Source of the DNA: Aldrovandia affinis
Taxonomy: Eukaryota > Chordata > Actinopteri > Notacanthiformes > Halosauridae
Assembly: GCA_029706075.1 (NCBI GenBank)
Contig: JAINUG010000011.1
Coordinates: forward strand, 6,826,001 to 6,890,000
Direction: 5' to 3'
DNA length: 64,000 bases
A program made the translations under genes and the position numbers. Positions 25,655-38,488 of the stretch are shown piece after piece; position 1 is the stretch's first letter, and each line of letters opens with the position of its first letter. The notes beneath the pieces were generated by a model, which saw only the letters and a program-made list of their open reading frames with translations, ran no database searches and was not told the DNA's origin.

Positions 25655-26780
25655 TGACATAGCATGTGGTGTTCCTCAAGGATCCATTCTTGACCCAGTC
25701 CTTTTCTCTTTATTAATGCTACTATTGGGCATTATTATAAGTGAATGTGGTGTCAACTTCCACAGTTATGCAGCTGACACGCAGTTCTACATATCTTTTG
25801 AGCCAGAAGATCCAGGTGCCTTAAATCCACTGATGAGCTGTTTATTTAGCGTTTATACATTTCCTTAAGCTGAATGAGGATTAAACTGAAATTTTCTTTA
25901 TTGACTACAGTGTTACAATTACAAAGTAAACTTGGATATTTAGCTGCACAGATCAAACCACAGGTGAACAATCTGGGTGTAATTGAACTGAGTTTTAAAT
26001 CTTACATTAACTACATAACCACAGATGTATTTTTTCATTTTAGGAATATAAAATTGTATTGCAAAAAAGGCCATTGATAAACTGCAATTAGTGCAAAATG
26101 CTGCTGCTAGAATTTGAAGAACACTAAAGTCTGAACATATCACACATATTCTGGTGGAACTGCATTGGCTCCTTGCATGTTTTAGGATTGATTTTAAAAT
26201 ACTTGTGCTTGTTTACAAAGCTCTGAATGATTTAGCACCATCATACATGTCTAACTGTTTATCATTTTACATTCCAACCAGATCACTTAGATCATCTAAT
26301 GCTTCCCTAGTACATGTACCCTGTATGAATCACAGAAAAACTGGTGAAGCAGCGTTTTGCTTTTATGGTCCAGAAGCTTGCAATTTATTACCTATTGAAA
26401 TCCGTCAGTCAACATCTTTGTACAATTTAAAGAAACAGCTCAAGGCATATTTTTATACTCTTGCTTTTCATTACCTTTGTACCATTTTCAGATGTCCAAT
26501 TTTATTTATTAATTTTATTTATCTTGTTTAATCTTTTTTATCTCATTTTCAGTGTTAATTAATTGTTTTACTTCTCTTAACATGTGTTGCTGTATTGATG
26601 TTTTATTCTGTTTTATTTGCTAACTCTCTTAACACGTCTTGCTTTTATTGATGTTTCATTGTTTTATTTGCTTACACGTAGCATGCCTGTTTTATATCTT
26701 GTTTTATTTTGTCTGTGAAGCACTTTGAGCTGCATTTCAAAGTAAGAAAGGTGAAATATAGCTTATTATATTAGTAGTAA
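25655..26780 (+). mobile_element. L2-clade LINE, 5'-truncated and decayed
   Basis: The left end reads CGVPQGSILDPVLFSL, the reverse-transcriptase palm motif (usually GVPQGSILGP). It is followed by NFHSYAADTQFYISFEPEDP, corresponding to the YADD-containing strand. The catalytic YADD is YAAD here (25767-25778), so the first catalytic aspartate is lost. Later come the L2 C-terminal markers KLQLVQNAAARI, ALNDLAPSY and RSLRSS. The 3' end contains TGAAGCACTTTGAGCTGCAT, typical of L2 tails. Frame breaks separate these parts. It is a dead retrotransposon fragment of the reverse-transcriptase C-terminal half plus the 3' UTR. Confidence 0.92.
26154..26531 (+). pseudogene. L2 reverse transcriptase C-terminal fragment
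   Basis: A 125-residue open frame runs through the end of the L2 ORF2: ELHWLLACFRIDFKILVLVY (normally preceded by the thumb region), ALNDLAPSYMS, RSLRSSNASLV and a LYNLKKQLKAYFYTLAF tail. It is a remnant within the larger element, upstream-disconnected by a stop codon in AARI*RTLKSE near 26115. It is not a host gene. Confidence 0.9.
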
Positions 26781-29700
26781 GGTTTTCAATATTCATGCAC
26801 TAACTTGTGATTTATCACCTCACCTTCACCATAGTGATGAATTAATTATGGTTAACACGGTACCCTGTTTTGACCCTCCTAAGCTACCGTACATCATTTG
26901 TACAATACAATTTTGTTAGGTATGTGAGAGCAAGACATAGTACTGCAGATACTGTCCATGAGAGTAAAACTTGGAGCTGATTGTGAAAATCTCATGAAAG
27001 TCCAGCACATCGGGCATGCAGGGCACATCTGCCACAGCTGTACCCTTGGTAATGTCTCACCCCCTGCATGCCCTTCAACGTATCCAAATGTTTGCTCTCT
27101 TCCGACACTGAGCCTTCATACAGTCCAACAGTGAATTTGGAGAACATTAAGCATTAAATACTGAAGCATGAGAAAAATCAGGTGTTATTTGTGAGGGATT
27201 GAATCAGCTTAGCCTGTGCAGTTAAAGAGGAAAAATAAAATGACAAGCATTTTGAAGGGCTTAACCAGGCATGGCTGGCCAAGTCGATATCACTATGTGC
27301 TTTGTATGTCAAAACAAACACTGTCCCTGAATGACCTTTTCTAATATTTATAAAAATGTTCATGCTAATTTTGAAACTGGCTCCAACCTCCCACTGGTAT
27401 GAAAATGTACCAATGCAAAAGCATGATTTAATAGTGTTATTACTTCTGAGAACTATCCAAGGGACACAAAACACAGCTGGAAAATCCATGAAATAAATTG
27501 AGTGAAAGTTCTATATTCATGCTACCAGAGAAAAGATCTTGTTTTTTGGTTACACAGAAAAGCAGCAAGCAGATTTAGTCATGAAATATTAATAATAGGA
27601 ATAACAATTCAAAATCCTATATCCAATATTAAAAATGTAATAGATATGCCTAATTGTAATATCACAAAAGTGAGTGATCATACGATTTGCTTGAAGGAAC
27701 ATCTCTCCTCAATTAAAAGCCAGATGACATCTGTATGGTTTACATGTGTAGATTGACAAACACTACAGAACTGAACACATCCTGATCTGCTTCATCACCA
27801 CGCTGCTCTTACAGAACAGACCTTTTTCTCCTCTGACAGTGTGCTGGTACTGTGGAACAGGACCTGTGGCTCTAATACATGACTTGCCCTCTACATCAAA
27901 GCCTTGGTAAAGCTCCATAAAGGTGTCTCGCTACATATTACCTAGCACAATTATTTATTGATATATTTTTGGTACAATTATGCAGTCACAGAGTAGTTCA
28001 AAGACAGCATTGCGACAAAGAGATGTAGATGACATGGAGTGGAGGTTGGTTGTGGTGGAAACCGAGGTGACAGTATAGGTGTGTCTCCAGGTGACAGAGA
28101 GAGGCAGGGGAGGGGTGACTCTGTGTGAGGTGTGACCTGGCTCACCAACCTTGTCAGCTATTAGGGCCCTCTGTTCCCTTCACGTCCATTAGGCAGATAT
28201 AATTCCACCGGCTTTATCTCCCTATGTGATTAACACGAGAGAGCCATGCAGCACTTTTAACATCCTTTATATCAGGAAACCCACCTTACTTATGCACCGT
28301 ATTCACGTAAAAGACATTCATTTTGAAAATATATACAAAAGAATCACACCCACATTTTAAAGAGGTGCCCACTACTGGAAAATTAACATTAAAATAAGAA
28401 AATTATTCAATATAATTTCTATAATAAAAAAAGCAAGGAGAAACTAGAAAGGAGAAACTAGAGTGTGCAACTCTTCTTATTTTAAGACATCATTTAGACA
28501 ATGGTCATGAGTAGAATGGTTATCATGTGATTAACTGTGAGGTTTCTCTCCACAAGCCGTCAGACATTTTCTCTGCAATTGGCTGTTTTGTACCCATCGT
28601 CCCCAGTTTCCCCTGATTTATTTCAGTCATTTTTGCATGCGTCAGTCCATTTTGGAGTGTACTGTGATTCAGCCATTAAGAATGACTAATGAATGACAAC
28701 ATTACAAACGCCCCTCTCTGCACATTTTTTGCATTTTTAAAAACGGCATAATTTATAAGCCCTAAATATAATTTTATTCCTGCCATGGAACTCTCAAGCA
28801 TGGTTTCCTCAAATCCCTTTGTAGGGATTTTTAGTGAGGGCTTTTTCACCTACTTTACTTAATTAATTCCTGAGGTAACTCCTCAGAGATTCTGTTATTC
28901 AATCAGCCAATTTGTTGATTAGTAAGAAAAGCCTTTCTCCCTCTGTAGTGGTGCTTAAGTACACTAGGTGTATGTTTGGGGGTTGTATGTGGGAGGGATG
29001 AAGATGTTTGTATGGAAGGTTTGTGGAAGGTATGTAACGCTTATTTTGAACATATGTTAAAAAAACATCAACAGCAAAAAACCAAAAATATAGTTGCGAC
29101 GGTACAAAAGGAGTGACATGGAAGCAGAGTTTTGGAGGTTAATGTACCTCTCTGTGTTTGGCCTGCTTAGCCCTCTCTGCCTTTATTCCATGGGTTGTTT
29201 GCGTTCTAAAACTCCATTGCTTGGCTGGTACGGTGGGGTGCCGCCAATTGTTTGTCAGGGAGGATACTTCCAATGCTGAGGTCTTTCACCTTTTTTGCAA
29301 TTAAAAAAAAGAAGCAAAACGTATTAAATTCAATCCCGGGTAGTTTGGTTATTTATTTTTCCTCTCTCCATATCCCATCTCATTTTAATAGCCGCCCATA
29401 TTGTCTAGGTCCTTACCAACAACAAAAGGATAGATATGCTGCATACAGTGGGTCCCTCTGGTTAGGCCTTGAACATGACACATGTCAGCCTATGATAAAT
29501 TGGCTGCGTGTCTGTTCAATTTCAAATGCTAAGCTCTGGAGACTGAGGTGTAAGAAAGCAGCCATAATGCTGGCACAAGGTCTCAGACTCCTGGAATCGG
29601 TGTGCAGGGAAGAGATAAGGCTACTGAGAAGTTTTGGTGTGGGCTTGTGGACTTCCTGGGGTTGGAGGTAAATGGCGGCAGCTGTTTAGGTGCGCCATGG

Positions 29701-32700
29701 AGGAAGGGGAGAGATAGAGGGCCAAGGCGGCTCCGGTGTGATGGTGAATGGGATTTTGTGATTCGAAATGACAACTGTATCGTCCAAGACTGCTAACCCT
29801 CCCACCATCCCCTCTTTTTGTCCACGCCTCCCTCCCTCTCTCCAGTTCCTGGGTTCTGGCCCTGTGCATTCTGCATGCCGATTAGACCTTTAGAGAGAAA
29901 TAAATAAACAATAAAAAAAGGAATGACACGTTCCAGGAGATGCTCAGCTAATGATGTGAGGGGCTTAATCTGCACAGTTGGGCTGGGAAGAGCTGGCTGG
30001 GTGACATGCGTGTGCAGTACTGGGGGGAGGCAGAGACCAGGGCCAAATCCAGATTGTTCCTCAGAAGCAGAGTTAGCAGTGGGGGCGGGGGGAAGGAGCT
30101 GCTACCTCCAGTTCTTTGCGTGCCTCAGAAGAAAAGAAGGCATTTTCTTGACAATTGGCCTATAAGGTGACAAAGCTGATATTATGCTAATGTCAACATA
30201 ATCACAGGGAGACGTCTCTTGGCAAGGCTTGGGAGGGATGTGTGGTGATGTCGTACTGTCCCCTATGTGCACACATCTCCTGACATTTTTGGCGTGGGAG
30301 GGAGAGTCAGGGCCCTATGGAAACTGCGTCATGGAGAACAAGGATGAAATCAAGGAATCCAGATGTGAAAACATAATAAGGCGCTCTGATCACCACCACA
30401 CAAAAAAAACAGCTTAAAACATATTTACATCACAGCATCCATTTTTGATTACAGTGAAATCGGCCAATTAAGTATGGTAACAGCGTTAAATGTTTTAAAT
30501 GTAGTGAATATTAGCTCCTTTTTTAATGAATGGCTGCAGCTATAGATATCATATAACAGTGTTGTATTATCCTTTCTATGTGATATCTACATGTCACTGT
30601 AATATTCACCATGCTCCCATTTTTATTTTTATTATTTTCCCCCATTTTATGTTTTTATTTCAGTTTAGTTAATACTTTCTAAGTAAGTCAGACAAAATAG
30701 GGAGAGCAAATATTTTAAACCAAAATAAATAAAGGAATAAATAGATAAAATAATTGAGAAAAGAATAAAACCAAGAAATTTAAGATTGGGAAAAATGAAC
30801 AGCAAAGTTGATAAATAAGAAATAGATAAAAACCCTGGGATTGCAGCCTTTGAGTGGGAGTTGAGATACATTGAGAGAACGGCGTTTTAAATAATGCAGA
30901 ATCAGTTGATTTCCCCAGGTGCTGGAAGCAGTTGCTTTTTACCTACCACTAATCTCAAAGGGATTGTTCTACCCTGCTGCTCATTTTTGGGGATATTCAC
31001 CAGTATGTAAGTTTTTAACTTTAGAATTTTTCCATTGATGTGTGAGTTGGGTTTCTAAAACTCTGGTATGGCATTTCAGTACAGGATGATGACAACTGTC
31101 CAGTGAGAAATGTGTGGGTTTGATAAGGACTTCCATCAAGGTGATTTACCTCTGCAGGGGGGCCCAGGTCCCGTGACTCCTGCGTCAAGGTAAATCCCAC
31201 GCACGCCAAACGCCAGTGAATTGTGTCACGACTGTAGCATGGCCGGCCCTTCAAAATCAGTTTAGCGCATCCGCTCTTGAGGTATCGCGGTGTGAACCCT
31301 TTCACCTCATCTGTGACACTTGACGGAGGATTCCACCCACTTTAATTGAAGTGGGGGAGTATTTTCCTCCCCCCAGTTTTTCCTTCAGATCTCCTCTTCT
31401 GTGGGCTGGAAGAAGGTAGAGCCAGCCCCCTGAGTGCCATAGCTGCATGTTATTGCTATTTGCTTCTCAGCGCCTATGGAGGATATGTTAGATTGAAGTT
31501 ATTTTATGCTTGGGTTACCCCTCTGTTTCACTCGTCTGCATCATCTCTCCTAGTCTCTCCCCCACCCCCCCCCCACCCCCCAAGTCACACTCTTCCATCC
31601 ATTCTGAGGGGCTCTGATGCCAGTGAAAGAGAAAGGGGCTGGTTTCTGATTTTAGGCTGAATAAAAAAAGCACCCCTCAGTTCAAATCATCACAGTGCAG
31701 AGATTTTTTAACCGTTCCACCTAGGTTCTGTCCAGTTCAGTACCAATGGGTTACACAATTTTGTTACAAAAGTTACATGTTATTACATTTAAATAACAAT
31801 GGTATGTGTGCACACATTTTTCATTTCTATTTTCTTGTTGGATAGTTTTTTTTGTTTTATTAGACACCTGATCCTAATAAGAGAGACCAGAATGGTTGAA
31901 ATGGCTATGCTGTCGGATTTCATCACGCTGAACTGGCTAGACACTTCACAGAAATGTATCCAGGAGTTGATGCCTTGGTCAGGGTGACTAGGGAGGGAGA
32001 GCACAAAGCATTACCTAGGTACGGAAAATGATAATAATAATCCTATGTTAATAATTTCCTATGGAAATACTCTTCACAATCAAAAATCTCATGATGTATG
32101 CATGTCTCTCTCTGTGATTTTGTCATTTAGAATGATATTGCCACTAATAGGGAGGCAGAATGGGAAATACTCGATAGAGAACTCTCAATCGACTTCGTCT
32201 TCCACAGCCCCAGAGTAGCGATGGAATCACGATCCGTTGCGGTTAATGTGTGCGGGAACAGGTCCGAGGGGCGGCGGCTGCGCTAAGTGAGGCTCACATT
32301 AAGAGGATGAAGGTAATGATGTGAAATGCAGGAATTCTGCCGTGCCCAAGTGACCCATGCCTCCCGGTGATTCTGCCAATGTGTTTCTGATTCCCTCTAT
32401 CCCTCATCGCATGTGCTGTCTGACAGTGCCGTTTGCACGCGTACACACGCACACGCGTTAGTGCCCTATAGTGTACCGACTGTGTTTTTTTTTTTTGGTA
32501 GGGATCAACACGGCGGGTCATGGTATAACCAGCACTGGGGCCAATGTGTGACCCCCCGCACCAGCATAGAAGCTATGGTTGCCAAGTGAAGCGTGACATC
32601 AAATTCAGATTTTTTTTTCACCCACTAAAAAAGAGAGATGGACACACCCTGTGGATGGGTGGGGGCAGGGGGGTGGGGCAAGTGGGGCTCTGTCGTTAAC

Positions 32701-33151
32701 GCCCCCCTGTGAAACATGTCCACTTAAAGACAGCCATTCTTTTCACCCCTAAACGTTCGCACCCAAAAATCTGCTTGCGCTGGAGGTGATGCGTTTCAAG
32801 GGACATTGAAAAATGTGATTAAAGACAGAAGATGGGTTATGGAATACAAAACTTAATAAAGACGGGATTTTGATGAATGGATCAGCAAATGCATCAGGAT
32901 TTTGTCCTAAATTGCATTTTTTTTTGCAGCACGGATTGCGTAGTTTTAATTTATAGAGTTTTGCGTAGACTTTGCAAGTGCTGGCCAAACAGAAGTATGC
33001 TGTTTGTAGTGAATAATGCATATAGAAGATTACTTATCTACTGAATAAAGTTCATATTGTCACTTTGAATCACACTGTTTTTAAACCACAGTATTTTACT
33101 GCAGTACTTGATAAAGTTGAAAACAGAAGACAACCTACAGTTTTGTTTATG

Positions 33152-33155
<4 letters not shown>
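26781..33155. other. Non-coding DNA, no gene seen
   Basis: Six kilobases without a supported exon. There is a small tandem duplication GGAGAAACTAGA at about 28435-28463, a C-rich run near 31560-31582, and repeat-free stretches (28140-28270, 28500-28960, 29330-29560) that could be conserved regulatory DNA. The frames at 29252-29671 and neighbouring minus-strand frames lack domain signatures. Confidence 0.35.

Positions 33156-33194
<39 letters not shown>
33156..33194. repeat. (AT)n microsatellite
   Basis: About 38 bp of TA dinucleotides, giving Tyr-Ile repeats in shadow frames on both strands. Confidence 0.95.
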
Positions 33195-33197
<3 letters not shown>

Positions 33198-35395
33198 TAT
33201 TTATTTCAGAGCAGATCTTTCGTGTTGAGACATCTAAAAGACTGTGATCTATAAAAACATTAATCATCATTCATTGTATGTTAATAAATTCAGAAATTCT
33301 CCATTTACCATGCAGCCGCCCATACACACTGGAAATGCAACCTTTAGAGGCATCATAAATCACAGTGCCTGAGTCATCTGACAAAGTACCCAAACACTAG
33401 AATAACCAGTCCCCCGGGCGCAAACACATGATCTAATGTGCAAAATCATATCGGGGACAAAATAACAGCTTGCCAACTTCTGGTGGATGGTTGAGCATTT
33501 GAAAATGACAGGCTAAATCACGCTGGCTGTGAGAGTGTGGGTCCTGATACAGGCCTGAAGGCCACTGCAGCCTCTCATTCTGGCTCAAAGCCTCCACTGG
33601 GGGGGTTGAGGGGGTCCACGTGGAACGCCAGCGCCCCCCGCGCCCGCTCCGGCCCCCGGCTGATTATGTGCGGCACATAGTCGACTGTTATTAGATTAAG
33701 TCCCCATTAAGCATTGAGAATGTGAACGCGGTGCGCCGCTACCCGCGTGTCAGTCAATAGTGTGGATTCATTAAAAGTGGCGTGGAGGGGCAAGGTGGAG
33801 CGGCTTTCGCAGGGAGAGGGATTATGACTGAAGGAACCCCTGAACATGAAACAAAACTACATGTCTGAGAGCCTTTTGAGTGAGTTTGAATGGGTAAATA
33901 CTCTGAGTTCATACACTCGGACAGCCCATGGCCGGGACTCTCTTGAATTTAAGCCTTGGCTTGCTGGTTTGTGCAGTTGTGCAGTCACGTAACTACATTT
34001 TGAAATGTGATGAAAGATTCTCTCCATTCCTACAGTACGGCCCCTGAATAGTACCGTTCCAACAGTCCTTCCACCCGCCCCCGTTCTGACAGTACTCCTC
34101 CCCCCCCCACGCAATGGACATTTAGAGTTGATAAAAACAAGCTCAACCTAAGAAGCTAGCCCAGGGCTAACCTCAGATGTGTCTTCTCCTCTGTCCCTCG
34201 AATTGTACTGTACAGTCATTGTTTAATCTGGCATCCACAAAAGATGATGAACATTCTAAATCATGACCGTAATGTTTGACCTTGCATTGAACCTTCGCTC
34301 ATCATGTACAAACATGTCTGACATTCTGAAATCCACAAAATTCACTACACACTGGCTGTTAATTTTCACAACACCCCTTTAGCCTGTTGACCGTAGCATG
34401 TGGAGGACGTTTCCAGATGAAGCAAGGATGCAAACATTGCACGGAGGCTCAGGTGTAATTTTCTGTACAAACACATCTATTGGGATTTGTGTTTCATGTC
34501 TAAATGAATAAAATTGTAATGTATGAGTTCTCAGAAGGGATTTTGTAGGCTTTCAATACGTGCAACCGGAAGGAAGCCCAAACAGTGCGCAATATTCTGG
34601 TAGCTAGGCAAGATTTCCGAAGTTCCTTTGCCATGCCGTGGTTGCTATTGTGTTCTGGCCTTAGTAAACTGCTGATATGGAGGAAGGGTGAATGACAATG
34701 ACAGCCACTATGCACCAGGTGGACACATTTATTTTTTTATACGTTTGGAAAGCCTATAATCAGTGCTATTCGGGTATGTCACTGTCATTTTTGTGTACAA
34801 CAGATGAGGTATTTTTAGCCTGCAGGAAGGGCCTTTATTGTGTAATATTTTGCACTGAATAATTGTATGTTTTTTTTTTTCCTCTCAAAGTAGTCTGATG
34901 ACAATAACACGCACACGCTGCATGCCGCAGATTAACAGATTAGAAGCTTTTGGAAACCGCTGCGCATAAAAAAAAACCTTATTAGTGCAAGCATTTTACA
35001 GTTGTGCTGTATACAATATATGAGGACATTGTACGGTGCGATTAGAAGGATAATGTCATCACATGCTATTCGTTTGAGTGTGCGCAGTGCACAAGGATTC
35101 ACTGCCCTCTGATATGCAAATGCCCTGACACTGGGATGAATAGAGTTCTGTGGTAAATAGAGACAGCAAACGCGGAGAACACATTGTGTTATTTATCATC
35201 TCCTCTCCGATCTATCCCCAGCTCTCTCTTCAGGCCTTCTTTCTCCCGTGGGACGAGCGACTGGATATTTCTGACTTGGAAGTGATTCGTGACTAATTGA
35301 TTTAGTATCTGATGTAACACATAATGTCTCACTTGTGCCACTCTGGAGAGTTCTGGGCCTGGGTAGTCGCGGTACACGGATATGCCACAGTGATT
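33195..35395. other. Non-coding DNA, possible regulatory stretches
   Basis: No coding exon supported. The part 33590-33800 is locally GC-rich with CpGs (GCGCCCCCCGCGCCCGCTCC) followed by a smooth ATTA-containing stretch. The part 34900-35160 contains a perfect octamer ATGCAAAT (35114-35121) in repeat-free DNA. These are candidates for conserved non-coding elements only. Confidence 0.3.
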
Positions 35396-36150
35396 TAAAT
35401 TTTAAGATTTTTTGCAGGGACCCCCCCTGGATCGCATGTCCAACTACAAGCACTAGTCGTTAGATACCCCACCATGGTCTGGAATCCAGTCCTGACCCCG
35501 CCAGAGGCAGCTGTGGCCAGGGCTGTAGTGGGCCGAATGTTCTCTCCCATGGATGGAGGGTTTGGCTTGGTAGTGTTTCCCCCATCTCATCTTGTAATAG
35601 CGACCACTCTGGTTGATCGGGAACCTACAGTCTGTTTGCCCCAGCTGCAGCTGTCTGCCCCGACTGTAGTCCTCGAGTACGTTGACTGCTCAGCTCAGCT
35701 TGTTGACTGTGGAGAGACAGCTGGCAGCACACAAACTTTGGAAGATGTGTGCTAATCTACATGTTCTCGTATTGAGGATGTTGTAGCGATGGGAAAGCCC
35801 TATAAACACAACTGGGCATTCCAAATTTTGAGAAAAAAATTTGCGCCTGTTGGCAATTGGGCAGAGCTGTGTTCAGATTGTCCAGTCTTGTCTGACTATT
35901 TGATCATTAATTCTCAGGTTCCTGAAGGTAGCTTGCTTGATGTGTTGCTGTAGGCTTGTCTCCAGCAGTGCCTCCTTAGATCCATACCGCTCTCTCCAGC
36001 GTGTCCCTGCTCCTCCTCCCCTTCCTGACGATCCAGTCTTGGGCTGTGTCCAGACGCTTAATGGACCGCAGCCCATCCACCCAGCCCTAGAGGACCTGCT
36101 TCCACTCCTGGAACTCACCGCTGTCCAACTTAGATGGCTTAATTGATCTA
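35396..36150. other. Unclassified GC-balanced block, possibly an old repeat
   Basis: This segment differs in texture from its neighbours: more balanced in GC, rich in CTGCAG/CAGCTG and GTTGACTG phrases, with no low-complexity DNA. A 93-residue plus-strand frame (35474-35755) crosses it but shows no domain. It might be a decayed SINE or a gene-derived relic; I do not recognise it. Confidence 0.2.
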
Positions 36151-38150
36151 ATTATTTACTCGATTGTCTGGAATAATTGTTCTCTCCAAGGTCTGGGTCT
36201 GATATTGAACACGTTTTTGACCTCTAAAACCTGTAGGATCTGAATCCCTCCTCCCGCTTCAACAATGCAGATCTGTTTTCATGAGTTTACCAGAGGACTA
36301 GAAAAGAGGGAGGGTGCGGGCATCTTAACACCCACGTGTTCTCTTTCTAGAGGGCTTCATTCTCGACAGATTTGCTATTATTAAGAATGATCAAAGACCC
36401 TTTATTAAAACTTAAACTTTGTGACCCTACCTGTCACTCGGTCCAGCAAAAGTTAGATTTGCGTGCTCATTTCTAGAATCATGTGCTATAGATGCAGTTA
36501 CTCTTCAAGCAAGGAGACCTAACGGGTTTGCTGTGAATTGTGTATGAATGTCCTGAACACGTGTATTGGGATGGACAGTGCACTCTGAAGAAGATGCATT
36601 GGCTAGCTTTTGAAGGCCACGCGCGTGAGGGGGGGGGGGGGCATCCGACCTGCATCCCAGCCTCATTGTTCTGACATTTTATCAGGGCATTTAATTTTGA
36701 ACATTTTTAAAGAGCAGGTAATAGTTAAGAGAGGTAAAAAGGGCCCCGGAATTAAGCAGTTTTACACAGAAGGGTAATTTGGTTTGATGAATGTGCCTTC
36801 ACTGGTAACTAATAATACATATTTTAAGTAGCACCTCGCCGGCACTGTAAAGGTAGCATCATTATTAATGTCTAAGCCATAGTGTGCTCCACACAGGGTT
36901 ACAGAACAAGGTCAGAGAGTGTTTCACTGAATTAAAAGCCATTTTGAGCTATGGCACTCCTAATCAACTCAGACCTAAAGGTGCATAGCTCAGTTATAAT
37001 GAGGCACCAATGAATTTAAATAAACAGCAAGATATAGTGATTTATAAAGGCAATGTGCTATCCTTATAGCTCGTTAGCGGTGACTGATAGTCTTTATTCT
37101 TAGGGCTCTTTACCCCCAGGACTGAAGCTTTTAACCAGGTAATATCTGCCTCTATTGTCAGAATATGCATGTCTAGTAGGACACTTATCCTAGTCATTAT
37201 GAAAAGTGGGGCCCCAATGCGAGTGTAATGGTATTGCATGCCATCTAAATAAATGATTTTTCTTTTTCTCTCTTTTTTTTGTATGAAGAGTTTGGGCATT
37301 CCACCAGAGTTTCACATTTAGGCATTTGAATTCATCTTAATATTTTAGCTTTTAAAAAAGCATGGGCTAATCCTTGATACTGGGAATGGTTTGCATTTAA
37401 AGGAATATTTTGGTTTGGGAGTTGGGATATTGGAGGGTGGGGGGTTGGTTTGTACAAGCGGGATGAACCCTTTCTTATAAATTATCATTTTTTCCCCTGC
37501 TACCACAGCTAAACTGATCCCCTCCTACCCAGCAAAGAAAAGTACAATTACAGCTTACTTGAACTCTTTTCCTGAAAAAAAATCTGCTATGGATACCTCA
37601 CCACCATTAATATGCTGATTAGGAAACTCTGAAATAATGATGTTTGATGCTCGTTCCTACCCCCCATACTGCCCCCACCCCCACCTCCACACACACAGGA
37701 GATATGCCGTCTGCAAGCAAGGGCAAAATATTTTTTTATAACAAGTATTGATCTAGCCTTTTGCAATTTCCAGGTCTTCTTAGACCTATATTTTTTAAAA
37801 GAAGTGCTTAAGCTAATGACACTCTTGCTCCGCGCATTAGCGCACCGGAGCGTTGAGCTGTGCCAGCACGCCCCCCCCCCCCTCACACCCCCCGCTGCTT
37901 GTGTTGGGACTCACCGGCGCATTAGCAACTTCATCAGGCCTTTTGTAGCCTGGCGCTCCTTTGTGTCGCCCTTGAAGGGGAGAGGCAGAGCCGGAGCAGC
38001 CTCCACATCTTGATAGCACTATTCACAGGGCTTATTGGTCGCCATCAGCCCCCAATCTGGCCCTTAAGCCTGCTTCAATTTATTTTCTTCCTCCCAGGCT
38101 TGATTCCGCCCCCCACGGCAATTTAAGAGTTTGATTGTTACCCTCTCTCT
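36151..38150. other. Non-coding DNA with G- and C-homopolymer runs
   Basis: A run of 13 G lies at 36629-36641 and a long C run at about 37869-37881. The stretch 36660-37020 is repeat-free with ATTAAT and TAATTT cores and is a candidate conserved element. No exon supported. Confidence 0.35.
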
Positions 38151-38488
38151 AAAACACATGTACATACACAAACATACACATATTGATGCATTCAAAGACA
38201 AACACATGCGCACCCACACACGCACACACACACAAATACATGTGCGCAAACACACCAAAACACACACACACAAGCGCACACACACACAAGCGCACACACA
38301 CAACACACACAAATACATACGCACACATACAGTACGCACACATACACACGCACCCACAAACACACACGCACATGCACACACACACACACACAAACAAATG
38401 CGCACACACACACAAACAAATGGATACAGACACACAAACAAATGCACACACAAACACCTGCCCACACACACACACACACACACACACA
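38151..38488 (+). repeat. Long imperfect (CA)n array, about 340 bp
   Basis: CA dinucleotides interrupted by CGCACA, CATACA and CAAACAAATG variants. All long frames here (Thr/His-rich on plus, Val/Cys-rich on minus) are translations of the repeat and not proteins. Confidence 0.97.

Noticed and set aside
35474-35755. 93-residue frame in the GC-balanced block as a gene
   Set aside because: No recognised domain, no splice sites of quality, and a minus-strand frame overlaps the same kind of texture further on.
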